NCBI RefSeq assembly: GCF_040712315.1
Contig: NC_134015.1
Location: 23,003,614-23,067,613, forward strand
DNA length: 64,000 nucleotides
Source: Castanea sativa
Taxonomy: Eukaryota > Streptophyta > Magnoliopsida > Fagales > Fagaceae
Direction of reading: 5' to 3'
Shown here: positions 1 to 10,901 of the stretch, in pieces
Numbering within the stretch: the stretch's first letter is position 1
How the letters are laid out: each line of letters opens with the position of its first letter
Notes under the pieces: generated by a model
What the model was told of the DNA's origin: nothing
The model's database searches: none
What the model saw: only the letters and a program-made list of their open reading frames with translations
Position numbers and translations under genes: made by a program

Positions 1-1131
1 TTGTTGCCATACAAGATACGAATACGTATCTCTTGAATTTTATATAATTTGGAAACCAATTACGAAATGCCAAACACACGTTACAATTTCATAATTTTGT
101 ACAATTAGCTTGAGATTTACGTATTTCAAACCCCCAAAAAAGAAAGAAATTACGTAAGATGGACACAATTGTCTTGCCGTTGGCTTGTGCAAAAAAAAAA
201 AAACCAGTTTTATTTTGCTTCAATTTAGAAAGTGTTGAGACAATTACAACCTTATCTTCTTAACTTTCTAATAAGCACCTGAAGAAATGAGGAAACTATT
301 GGAATGAAAAAGAAAGAAACGTCGGCCCATGATGTCTAACCAGTAGGACCAGCACTAATGCCTGAACCAGTCAACCCAATTCTAATTCACTGTTGTTGTC
401 CTTGTCCTTGACATTGCAATGCTTTACTGGACCCATTCTTATCTTCTTCTCTCTGTCTCTTACTAACTCTTTATAATTGGTGATGACTATGAGACATACT
501 GCACGTATGTCTGTCTTCAACCCAAAACGTACCCTCCATCCTGCTCTTGCAATAAATGAAGTGTCATGAATAATATCGGAGGAAGAGGAACTCATTAACT
601 TTGCTGGACCCAACCTCCTTATGAATTAATAATAAGTGCCACCCTAGCCTTTTAAGTGTTGTTAATTTATTTTTTTTTAAAGATTCTTTGTGATTTTTTT
701 TTTCTTATGAAAGTGTATTTTTTAAAATAAATAACCCATATAACAAAATCTTAATTTAAAAAACAGTACCTGATACTGGACATAAATTTTATCCTTTATA
801 GAATATATAGATGAAGTGATGCTACTTTCCTGTTGTTATACTTATAACCATCACCCTAAACATTATAGATTTAAGCTCACGAGAAAAATGAAATGAAGCT
901 ACTTTCTTTTACAATCCATTGGTTCAGAAATACATACATCGTTTGTCCACAAGACCAAGCTCATTATTTGGAAAGCTTTCCAGCGCACAGGTTTTAGAAG
1001 GCCTGAGATCAAGCTGGCCTAAGTTAGAATAAGGATTAAAACACACGATACCTTAAATTTATTGCACGGAGTAATCACCAGTTTTGCATAATATGAGTAA
1101 CAAAATGGGATGCATAGCCGTATATTAAAAT
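1..1131. other. Spacer without recognisable gene
   Basis: AT-rich DNA. Short open frames exist on both strands but show no motif, no splice-supported continuation and no family resemblance. I see nothing functional here. Confidence 0.5.
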
Positions 1132-1294
1132 AGATTTTGCTAATGTATGCCCTAAGGCACACAATAATTAATCGTTTTTAGAAATATTTTCTCGAGAATT
1201 GAAAAATCATTGACAGCTTTTTCAATTTTCAAGAAAATGTTTCCAAAAATAGATGGCTTAATGTCTGCCCTAAAGGCACACATTAACCGGACCC
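1132..1294. mobile_element. Mutator-like MITE, 163 bp, near-palindromic
   Basis: The two halves fold on each other. The left arm carries CTAATGTATGCCCTAAGGC and the reverse complement of the right arm carries GTTAATGTGTGCCTTTAGGG, and the pairing continues toward the centre near 1200-1225. The element is flanked by a perfect 9-bp direct repeat TATTAAAAT at 1123-1131 and 1295-1303. A 9-bp duplication is typical of Mutator-type transposition. It has no coding capacity, so it is non-autonomous. Confidence 0.75.
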
Positions 1295-1375
1295 TATTAA
1301 AATCAGGCTGTCATGTTGATTTAAGGGGAAAATAGTGTTCCAACTGTGTTATGAAAGCTACCTCATGCACAAGGT

Positions 1376-1577
1376 CTTGAAGGCTACATCAAGATCTAAA
1401 AGTACAATTCCATGTGGTATTATAGACCACACACTGACACAGCCACATGCCTTGAAGGCTACATCAAGCTCTAAAAGTACAATTCTATGTGGTATCATAG
1501 ACCACACACACGCATGCCTTGGAAGGCTTACATCAAGCTCTAAAAGTGCAATTTTATGTGGCATCATAGGCAACCCA
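1376..1577. repeat. ~70-bp tandem repeat, three copies
   Basis: Three successive copies begin with CTTG(G)AAGGCT near 1376, 1451 and 1518 and share an AAAGTRCAATTYYATGTGG core followed by a segment around ATAGACCACAC. Copy spacing is 75 then 67 bp. The small open frames here are repeat translations and unlikely to be genes. A GA microsatellite follows at about 1580-1597. Confidence 0.8.
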
Positions 1578-1871
1578 AAGAGAGAGAGAGAGAGAGATGA
1601 TTGATGATAAGGGGACTCATAGATTGACAATTCAAGGTTCCAGGCTTCCAGCAGGAAAACAGTCCTAAGTTACATTACAAAAATGAAATATCAGAGAAAA
1701 AGGGAAGACATGACAATCTCTCGAACCGCTCAAGGTTTCCATACGTGAGTGGTCCTTAATTACATTTTCAAATGCATTGGCCCATGAATAGGTAGGTTCC
1801 CTATAAGAGTGGTCCTTCATTACATCTTCAAATGCAGTGCTCTATGAATAGGTATTCATCCGATGTATATA

Positions 1872-1877
1872 TTTATT
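1872..1877 (-). terminator. Candidate poly(A) signal of UEV1
   Basis: On the minus strand an AATAAA hexamer lies about 35 nt after the UEV1 stop codon. The position is plausible for a plant near-upstream element, but this is inference from a short motif. Confidence 0.4.
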
Positions 1878-1910
1878 TACATTATCATATTCATTCATAC
1901 CTCACCTGAC

Positions 1911-4900
1911 TCACATAATACAACATTTCAGCACTAGTCCCTTTTGATCCGTCCTTCCCTCTTCATTGCCTGAAAAGACAATCAGACATTAGCTTCCTAC
2001 TTCTAGATAACATATATCAAGATTATTCATCAAATCAGTAGAAAAGGTGTCCAGCTGCCCTTTCAGTCTAATACCTTCCCATCCCAACCTAGCAACTAGA
2101 AGAGTTGAACATACACATCATGAGGAATCACCCTCTCAACCAACAAGCAGCACATCAAACCCACATTTGAACCCCTCAGACCAGCAGACAGGCCATAGCC
2201 AAGTGTCAATGCTACTCTAAACTGATCAATGCCACTTCATATACAGGTCTACATCAGTATCTCCTTGTACACTTTCTCTATGAGTCAATCTCCACAGTAT
2301 CACAAACTCAATTGGGGTACTTATGAGTTAGGGCAATCAACCAATTTGGATGATTCAACCCTCTTCAGCAATGAACCCACAAGCAAATTCTCTCTCTCCC
2401 CCCTCCCCATCATGATGGGTCAATTTTTGTAAATACAGATGAAAATCACAGACCAAATTGTATCATAAAAGGTGTTGATGTACTATAATGAAATTGCTAT
2501 AGAAGGTTAATCAATCTTCATAGGGTACATCAACACTGTTATGTACTATGCAGTAATCATATTGTACTATAATGAAAGCAAAGGCTAAGCCAGCATTAAT
2601 CAATAATAAAAATGAAAACACCTTCAGGAGGCTGAGCTAGCTTCCGATTTTGGGGAGACATCATTTCTTTCTTTAGTTGAGTCAATATATCCTCCATTGT
2701 ATGCTCCCTTTGCCAATTAGCAAGCATTGGAAATAGGCTAGGTTCAACCTGGTAATTTGACCACCCATGAGCTTATTTTTTTTTATAAGCAAAATGGAAA
2801 AATTTTGGGGCATTCCGAGAAACCCATGAGCTTATTTTCAATCTTTCTACAACAAGTGAAACTTAAAGTGCCTTAAAGAGTCTTCAACTTACCACTCCAG
2901 TTTCCTGATTGACACAAGTCATGTTTATCCGGGTTTGGAACCTAACAGTTGGTGGGTTATCTGGATAATCCTTCCCACAAAACAGTTTCAACTGGTAGAT
3001 TCTCCCTTCATGAACAGTCTGAAAGCAACATGATTTACAAATCATCAATTCTTTTCCTTATAAGAAATAATGGTGTATAATGTTGATCAGTGGAAATGTC
3101 AGGTCTCAAATTCAAAATTAGAGAAATTGGATATAAAATCTGAACTGAGAAACCATTCTCAGTTCTAGTGGAACTATCTCACAACCATACTGCAACTACT
3201 GCATACCAATGTATTCATGACATGTCTGGAATTACTAAGCTATGTCCAGAACTTAGAGACACATGGCTGGGATGTGTTGGGCATGCAAGGACACTATAAA
3301 AAGAAGGTAAAGAAAAAAATATTTTCTGTTGTTTTTGTCAGAAGTTTTGACTGCATTGAAAGGTAGCCGTATATTGCAAGACAATGATTAAAAGGATATC
3401 AAAGTTCTGAACCTTGCCATTGGCATGCATTGCAGAAATATTAATATCTACTGCTTAAAAAACAATAGAGTTTTGTAGTTTATTACTCATTGATACTTCG
3501 TAATTGTCAATTGCTAAAAGGACACCAATACCATTGATGGTTAGAGATTCCCATGACTAATATACCAGAGAAGTCCCAAAACAGAATGGTAAAAAGAAGG
3601 GAGTTGAGCTTGGATAGAAAAAACTAGGGCATGTTATCAAGCTGCAAAAGAGATTTTAACTATTCAAAATGACATTTACTCTAGCATGAGACATGAGTTG
3701 AACCTAAGGGCAATTGCAACCCAACCTAATTACTTTACCATGTGGGCTGACACCCACATGTCTTTTCAAACTGAAAACTCTTGCTGCATTAAGAGATACT
3801 TATCAAAACACAACCATACAAACATTCTTGAAAATCAATTTAATATGACAATGTTCTAAGAAACAGGTGTTTCAATGTGGAGCACCAACCTGGATTGGAC
3901 ACATAAAATAATATCTAAAAAAAATTGATGATAGATCATATTCCTTATTTTCTATGTTTTCACCCTCAAATATTAGTAAATCACTAGCTCTCTCAATGGG
4001 CTATTTGTCAGCCAGTCTACTATGGCCTTCCTGAAGGCTCAAGGGGTTCAAGGGGTATTTTTTTTCCTGGAAATGCATTTGAGAAGCAAAGGTGCCTCGT
4101 AAGGCCTCTTTAACATGGACAGCAGCTCTGGGTAATATATTGACTGTTGATAATTTACAAAAGTGACACATTTGATTTTGGCTTGGTGTTGCATGAGTAA
4201 ATGGTGGAGAGACACTGGAGCATTTCTTGCTTCATTGTTCTGTAGCTAGAGATTTGGATCTCTTGTGTTTTCTTTATTTAAATTATTTTGGGTTATGCCA
4301 AAGAAGGTAGTTCAAATACTGGCTAATTGGCAAGGAAGGAAATCATAGGAGTGTAAATTTTGGAAGGCTGCTCCTTGACCTTTATGTGTTTAATACACTA
4401 CATGGCGAGAAAGTAATAGTAGGATCTTTGATTGTGTAGAATGTCCTATTTGTTTTATTAAACAGTCTTTGTTACAATCTTTACAATCGGATGAATGCAT
4501 TAAGCAACATCCCCATTGTATGTTTTCTAGAATTCTTAGATTCTTTGAATCTCCGATTATAATTATTTAAACAAGTTAGTAGCACCCCATGTAATCCAAC
4601 TAGTTCATTTTTAATAAATGATTCCTATTCATAAAAAAAAACCAATGCATTTTCTAATACCAAAGTGCCAGAGTTGGCAGCATGAATCTGCTTATCCCTC
4701 TGGTCCAATATAATTCATGCATGTGTAAGAACTATTCTCAGTTTCCTAGTCTAGTCCATTAAAGATGCCAAAGTCTTACATTATTTTCTGATAATGGAGA
4801 TATTTTTCCCCAAGGGGAGGATGAAGGGGAGATAAAAACCAATTCCCTCTGCTTCATGAGAAGCGTCTCCAGCTGATTATACTACTGAAGGGTTATTTCA

Positions 4901-7900
4901 CATTCTAAAGATCAATCTACCATTCTACTTCTAAATGATTATAATTAACATGTCAACAGTTACTTTGTTAAACAAAGTACCCTATTTGAAAGATGGTCAC
5001 TGGTGAGTAGGACCCATCACAATATTTTTTTTTTACTTATAAAAAAAAAAGGACCCATCACAATATTTTTGAAAATAATTAGGAATGCAGCACACACGCA
5101 CACAAATGTACAAAAACTATATAGAAAGAATGGGAAAAGAAAAGAAGGGAAAAGTAAAGAAAATAAAAAGAATCCTACATTTGGGGGACCAATAATAGTC
5201 CCTGTCCATGATTGCATATAGATATCATCCGCATCATCCATTCCGTAGCTGACAGTTCCATCCCCAATTCCTTTTTCACCTCTCTCGAGCTCTTCTAGTA
5301 ATCTGAAATTCCTAGGAACTGCAATGACCACGAATTTCAATCACATAATTACAATCCAGCTATGCATTTTATCTTAAAAGATGCAAGATCAAACAAAATT
5401 TACCAATTATATGGTTGTATTGATTGATGAAGACTGTCAAATTACACATTTGTTCCAGTTTTCAGAAAGAAGAAGGCAAAAAAAATAAAAATAAAAAGGA
5501 AGTGTTTAGATGCTACATACAGGTTCAGCTACATAAAATTTATATTGGTTCACTACCATCACAAAAGAAGTATCTCTCTCTCTCTCCAATATCTATATTC
5601 TAGATGTAATTGCACTCAAGGCTCTGAGTTATGGGAAAAGCATCTCTGAAATAGTTATAAGAGATTATGCGCTACCATTACATAAGCTACACAGACATTT
5701 TTTCATACAATTTTCAACAATAATTTGAAATCTAATGATGAAAAACTCTGTGACATGGCCATAAAAGTCTCACACTACCATTGTGTTTGTAACAATTGGA
5801 AATGGAGAGTTCTTCAATAACATTCTCTACAATACTTCAAAATGAATAAAAAACTTCCTTTACATCCAACTTGAATCCTGGACTTCCCTTGACATCTTGT
5901 AAAAATGTCATTCATGTAGAGTCAAGCTAACTACACCATTTTCTGGTTTTAAATATTCAATTCCACCTTACAGTGACCAAAAGTTGTGTAGAAACTGACG
6001 ATATATCATCTATGGAAAGGAATTCTCACTACAAAGAGAGTTGATGGATAAAAATTCCCTTGATTCCAGTGTCTCTCAAATGTTAGCTACAATGCTCATT
6101 CAACACACGTTTTCCAAAATGTGTTGCACCAGATATCAACCGCCATCATGATGTCCTTACTGAGTAACAAAAAGTAATAAACTCCTATTTAGCCATTCTG
6201 GTGGGACAGCATCTACAGATTGAAATTCTTAGAGGCTCTTCATTTAACCATGAAATGTCATCCATAAAATAGGATTACATTCAAGTTACCTGTTATTTCC
6301 TGCTACACACTCTTGGTCAAACATGAAATAGGATTACATAGTAACATCTTTCAAGTCAAATGTAATATCTTTTTCTAGATCAACTTGCACCTGCTCCCCT
6401 TACAAGGTATTAGGTGAAGGATAAGGTCATGGGTTCAAGGCCCATTGGGTGTGTGTATAACTTACCCAAAAAATTTTTTTTTTTGATAAGATGTCAAATG
6501 TAGTATCTGGTTCCCCTATATTAAGTACAAAAAGAAAACTTGCTGAAACCAACCTATGTTTAAGTTTCAGAGCTAGGTTTAAAACAATAAGAGGAAGAGC
6601 TAGCATGCATAAGCTTCAAGCTCAAAGATTGGGACAAGTTTATTATCCAGTTTCCATCATATCTTTCAACTTGAAGTATACTTGACCAACTAACTGAGGT
6701 TAACCATTTTCTAATCTGGAAAATTACATATATCTCTTTTTTGACAACAGAAAATATTCTTGAGCTCAAGCACAAACTACAAATGAAATTTAAGGAAAGT
6801 ATATATAACTAAAAGAAAATTGATCTCAACATTTTAAGTCTAGGATAAACCAATCTATAATAATTTAGGCAATATTCATAAAACAAACTAAAGTAACTCT
6901 GGAAACTCTATAAGCAATGCACCAACATCAACTCTAGACAGACATCAGAAATGCATTGCCATAATGCACAAAACTAACATTAAAATATTAATGTGTGAAA
7001 AAGAAAGAGGAAAGGGAAAGGAATAATACAGATATTCTGGGTTGGATTAAAAAAATTTCATCTTTTCATTTATATTTATAATTTAATCTATTAAACACAA
7101 CCATTAATTCAATTACAAACCAATGCATTGGAATTCATCATCTCTCCCTGACCCTGCAGAATTAGGACTTCTTTGTGCATGGAGTACGACCTCTTACTAT
7201 GGCAGAACTGGTTTGGAAGATTGGTAGCTTTTCCCTACGTAAACAGGGGCTGGTGTTGTTCGAACCCCAGTGCCAAGGCACCACAAGAGGCTTGGAATCA
7301 TTTGGTTATCCCTCTATCCTTGTTGTGGAATGGACTTGAGGGAGGGAGAAGAATCGTTGAACTTTTGAAGACATGGAAAACTCAGGGGTTCAACTAAAGA
7401 CGTATTTCACTAAATCATGTTTTAAAGGTCTTGTGCATTGGGTTATAATGTTTCTCATTCTTTTTTAGATTTCATTAATTCCCTTTCATTTCGATCATAA
7501 TTTGTACTTAATGTAATCTTTTAGGCTATCTTACGTATACATCCTATGTACATGAGGCCAAGATCCTTGTAACTCAGTGGCATTGCCTGGTTTCCTTTCC
7601 TTTATAAAGAGAACCAAAGTCAAATTCCCCATCCCTCACTTGTAACAATTGAATTATTAAAAAACATTATGCACACATGAAGTAGTTCCTCCATCTTGAT
7701 TAAATTTTATTACTTATACCAAAAAACAAAAAAAAAAAACTCTCTATTAGCATCTGCATAAATCATCAGTTTAATATTGTGACATTAATATTTCATATCA
7801 ACATTAAATTCATCACTCTTAATATGCAAAACCATAAGAAAGTAAATAATTATAGCAACAATAATAAAGACCATAACCCAAAGCAAACACATCCAACAGT

Positions 7901-9000
7901 CATTACCCAACAGGTGCATATCTTCTAATCAATGCAAGTAAAACCAACTCCAAAAAAAAAAAAAAATCAGCTTATACAATTTATCCTATAAACATGGTGG
8001 GTGAGATGCATTCTGTTCTTGTGGCATGTATTAGGCTTCACAATTTATCCTAGAAGCATTTTGTTTGGTTGACAGCAGCACAATAATTTGATGTGATTCC
8101 ATTCCAAATAGAAAAACCTTACATGTTTAACAAACACAGCTTCCCCCACAATTGTTATTTGTTGCCCATACGTTTTTCCTTTCTTAGTGCTTCTTTTACT
8201 TTCTAAGGCCAGAAATGGTTGAATCAATCACCACATAATTGAGATCATGCCTCAAAATGTGGCACATGAAAACACAATCAAAGTCTTATACAATATAATA
8301 GAACCACCACTTCATTCTCATTTTCAATTACTCAAAGGCCCCTTCCCCCATCCAAAAAGAAAAAAAAAAAAAAAAAGGAGTTTTCCCCCAAGCCGATACG
8401 AAAGTTCCTCCAACTCACTACGTGACAATCACATGACTTACTTAATAATCATGTTGATTGTTTAAATGATTTAATGTTTCATGTGATTTCATATATGCGG
8501 TTGTTCTCTGAACCGCCACGCCACGCATTGGGAGCACCAACCCAGTTCGGAGGAACACCTCATCCAAATAAAAAAGATGAAGAATTTCGATACCCAATGT
8601 TTAATATATGAAATTGATCAGGTTCATATAGAAGCAACCCCTAAATTGCAACCTCAAAATTCAAAACCCAAACTTGAAAGCCTAAGCATTTTCCAAAACT
8701 CGACAAAGGAGAAATGAAAATTTTCAAACCCAAATCAAACTAAGAAAACCCATGTTTCAGAAAACCCCAATAGAAACCCAATCCCTATATTCTACAATCT
8801 GTAGCAACAAACAATGCCAACAAAAATCCCACAAAAACTCACTCACACGCAAAGACATAAACCCAAAAAAAAAAAAAAATCACAATAATAATAATAAGAA
8901 TCATAAAAAAATTAAAACAACCCATAATAGATTACAAAAAAGCAAAAAAGAATCTAGCTTTAGAAAGCTCACCGACAACACTGGATTCCTCAGAGCCCAT
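1911..9000 (-). CDS. UEV1: Ubiquitin-conjugating enzyme E2 variant 1 (UEV1/MMS2 type), 5 exons
   Basis: Catalytically inactive E2 variant. In this family it partners Ubc13 to build Lys63-linked ubiquitin chains in DNA-damage tolerance and signalling. Coding exons on the minus strand are 9000-8973, 5318-5179, 3018-2893, 2748-2622 and 1969-1911. All introns are GT-AG and the joins keep frame: 28+140+126+127+59 = 480 nt, 159 aa plus TGA. Exon 2 holds the diagnostic [20 protein letters not shown] and [13 protein letters not shown], followed by [10 protein letters not shown]. Exon 3 begins [14 protein letters not shown] and ends with [13 protein letters not shown], with no active-site Cys in an HPN context, as expected for a UEV. 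Exon 4 has [20 protein letters not shown]. The protein ends KCCIM, a CaaX-type prenylation box. The start ATG at 9000 is preceded by an in-frame TAG. Length is normal for the longer plant UEV1 isoforms. The first intron is 3.65 kb and the second 2.16 kb, and both contain transposon debris. No lesion is seen, so the gene is probably functional. Confidence 0.95.
2763..2838 (-). mobile_element. Micro retro-insertion (42 bp) with 17-bp target duplication
   Basis: ACCCATGAGCTTATTTT occurs at 2763-2779 and 2822-2838. Between the copies are 42 bp that start with a T run and, read on the minus strand, end in CTTATAAAAAAA. This is the layout of a severely 5'-truncated LINE-type insertion with its poly(A) tail. 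It sits in UEV1 intron 3, about 13 bp from the acceptor of exon 4, in the branch-point region. Confidence 0.65.
4055..4640 (+). mobile_element. 5'-truncated LINE relic (RT zinc-binding C-terminus and 3' tail)
   Basis: Frames from about 4087 read [20 protein letters not shown], then [17 protein letters not shown], which is the zf-RVT module (C/H pattern, HxLLHC) at the C-terminus of plant L1-type LINE polyproteins. Several stops interrupt it. After about 300 bp of 3'-UTR-like sequence with AATAAA-type signals it ends in an A run at 4632-4640. It lies antisense to UEV1 in intron 2. It is a dead fragment. Confidence 0.75.
5010..5070 (+). mobile_element. Micro retro-insertion (21 bp) with 20-bp target duplication
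   Basis: GGACCCATCACAATATTTTT occurs at 5010-5029 and 5051-5070. The 21-bp insert is TTTTTACTTAT plus ten A. TTACTTAT followed by poly(A) resembles the extreme 3' end of plant LINEs, so this looks like an almost completely 5'-truncated copy. Replication slippage is the alternative. It lies in UEV1 intron 2, about 110 bp downstream of the exon 2 donor. Confidence 0.6.
6391..6490 (+). mobile_element. SINE-like fragment
   Basis: A tRNA box-B-like GGGTTCAAGGC (near 6431) is followed by a TGTGTATAACTTACCC tail and then A and T runs. This is the layout of plant tRNA-derived SINEs. Box A is degraded and no clear target duplication was found. It lies in UEV1 intron 1. Confidence 0.45.
7565..7670 (+). 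mobile_element. SINE-like fragment
   Basis: Begins TTGTAACTCAGTGGCATTGC (a box-A-like pol III start), has a decayed box B (AAGTCAAATTCCCCA) and ends TTGTAACAATTGAATTATTA plus an A run, an arrangement I recognise from eudicot SINEs. It lies in UEV1 intron 1. The preceding 7150-7520 holds an unassigned low-similarity stretch that also contains GTTCGAACCCC. Confidence 0.5.
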
Positions 9001-9135
9001 TTGAGCGAGCTAGCTAGGGTTTCTGAATTGTAGAGAGAGAGAGAGAAATGGGTTGTTATAAAGACTTGAAGAGAAGTCCAACAACTCTTCGTACTGCTCA
9101 AGTCTCCTCCCTCTCTACACTTCTACACTTGGAAG
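9001..9135 (-). promoter_or_regulatory. UEV1 5' leader and core promoter
   Basis: Upstream of the ATG on the minus strand is a telo-box AAACCCTAG (9014-9022), then a CT-rich run (complement of 9031-9047), then a TATA-like CTTTATAAC (9055-9063). Telo-boxes and leader CT tracts are common in constitutive plant housekeeping genes. The TATA assignment and transcription start are inference. Confidence 0.5.
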
Positions 9136-9409
9136 GATCAAATTGATCAAAAAGAATTTAATTCCCTGTTCCACACTCTGCTTGTTCTTATTCTGCACCT
9201 CTCTCTCACACCCGTTGGATTAGGATACCATTAAAAAATTCCTGGTCTTCACTCTTCATGCATTTTCTTTTCTTTTATTGTTTTTTTTTTTTACTATCAC
9301 TTTACCATTAAATAGGTGAAAATTCCTGTTTTTTTTTTCCTTTTTTTTTTTTGGGGAAAATTCTGTTCTTTATTGAAAGAAATTATAGATTTGTAAAATA
9401 ATTGATAAA

Positions 9410-9715
9410 AGTATGGGTAAGATACAATTTTAGTCCGTAAATTTTACTAAAAGTATATTTTTCGTTATTAAACTTTCACTAAAAATTATACTTAAGATTT
9501 GTAAAGAGCTTTTCAAAATAGTTTAGAGATAAAAATAGGGATAAATTTTTTATTATTATTAATGAAATACAAACTTTTTGCAAAGTTTAAGTATAGAAAG
9601 TAAAACATTTTCAATAGTTTAAAGATGAAAAATGAATTTTTAAAGCTTACAAGTTTATGGATGAAAAGCACACTTATAGTAAAATTTATTGAATCATATG
9701 GTTTTATTTGAAGTG
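9410..9715. repeat. Imperfect long inverted repeat, probable MITE relic
   Basis: AAATTTTACTAAAAGT near 9455 pairs with the reverse complement of sequence near 9675-9695 (ATAGTAAAATTTATTG), with weaker pairing inward. No target duplication was found. The arrangement resembles decayed long-TIR Mutator-like elements. Confidence 0.35.
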
Positions 9716-9830
9716 TCTAATTTTTTTTTTTTTTTTTTTATGTTAAGTTATTTTGATAAAATAATCATACTTTCTTTCAATTATGCACATTATTTGTGGG
9801 CTTTTAAAGTATTTTTCTTTTAAACTTCAA

Positions 9831-9833
<3 letters not shown>

Positions 9834-9895
<62 letters not shown>

Positions 9896-9941
9896 CAATT
9901 CAAGATTTCTAATGTGTGTGTGTGTATATATATATATATAT
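9834..9941. repeat. (TA)n and (TG)n(TA)n microsatellites
   Basis: A TA run of about 55 bp at 9834-9888 is followed by a compound TG/TA run at 9913-9941. Confidence 0.95.
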
Positions 9942-10057
9942 TAAATTTTATACTTGATTAATTTTCTAAATAATATTATTTTATTAATTTCTATTTTGGT
10001 GTGTTTGCATATTTATGTTTAAATTTAATATTGTATCGTTTTTTATGTGATTCTTTA

Positions 10058-10901
10058 TGTAGGGGCATTGGGCCCAGTAATTTACCAAAGATGGCCCAAC
10101 GAAGTCTTTTGGGCTAGAAACCCAAATCCGAAGACATCAAAATGATCTTGGAGTATCTGAATGTATCTCATAAAAGAAATGCCAAGTAAAGATATGATAA
10201 GCGAATGACCAATTACGTCCGAGGAGTAGATTTGTCCTCGGATTGTTAAGCCGAGGACATAGAAAGAGAGGTTTAGTGTCCCCAGGCTATGTTATAAAGA
10301 ATCCTATGACTAAGGAAATACACAGTACACGTGGAGGACAATAGAAAGAGCGGTGGAATATCTAAGGTAAAGCTGCTACCACCGCCCATACATTAAAAGC
10401 TCTGTAATTGATATACTGACTACATAGATGGAAAGATGGAACCTGAGCATGAGGTTTGGAACTTGGTCCCTGACCATAGCGGGCTTTAGGGAAAAATTGA
10501 TGGGACAAGTATCCTAAAACAGCATTGCAACCATGAGGTGGAAGATGATGAAGAGAAGAAGAGGAAGTATAAATAAAGGGGAAAACCTACGAAGAGGAGA
10601 GAGGCTTTTTCAGTAAGGAAAAGGGCCAATAGTATATGATAATCAATAATTGTATCCAACCTTAGGAAATACTATTATAAACTATCCTCGGATTGTGTCC
10701 GAGGAGGAACTTTCAGTCTTACTCTTGCAAATAACTCTTTATTTCGTGCCATTGGGCCCAAAGCCCGTTCTTTTCCTTGTTATCTAAACCATCCTTGAAA
10801 TCTAGATTACAAACCCATCCTCTACAAATTTATTGTAAAAAAGGCTTTTCAAGCCCATTTCCTTCTAGTCGTAGATTGGGAATTTGAATTGTGTCCTTAC
10901 A
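10058..10901 (+). mobile_element. Solo LTR, 844 bp
   Basis: The sequence begins TGTAGGGGCATTGGGCCC and ends TCCTTACA, and is flanked by the perfect 5-bp duplication CTTTA (10053-10057 and 10902-10906). Inside are a promoter-like TATAAATAAAG near 10568 and recurrent CCGAGGA motifs. No second LTR or internal domain adjoins it, so it is the product of intra-element recombination. The family is probably Ty3/Gypsy (inference). Confidence 0.8.

Noticed and set aside
371..613. Minus-strand 80-codon open frame
   Set aside because: No motif, no splice support and unremarkable composition in AT-rich spacer.
1376..1577. CRISPR-like array
   Set aside because: Only three adjacent 67-75-bp units with no spacer structure, in a plant genome. 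It is an ordinary tandem repeat.
7173..7397. 74-codon open frame in UEV1 intron 1 as a possible gene
   Set aside because: No recognised domain; neighbouring SINE-like sequence and a tRNA-like GTTCGAACCCC nearby suggest repeat debris.
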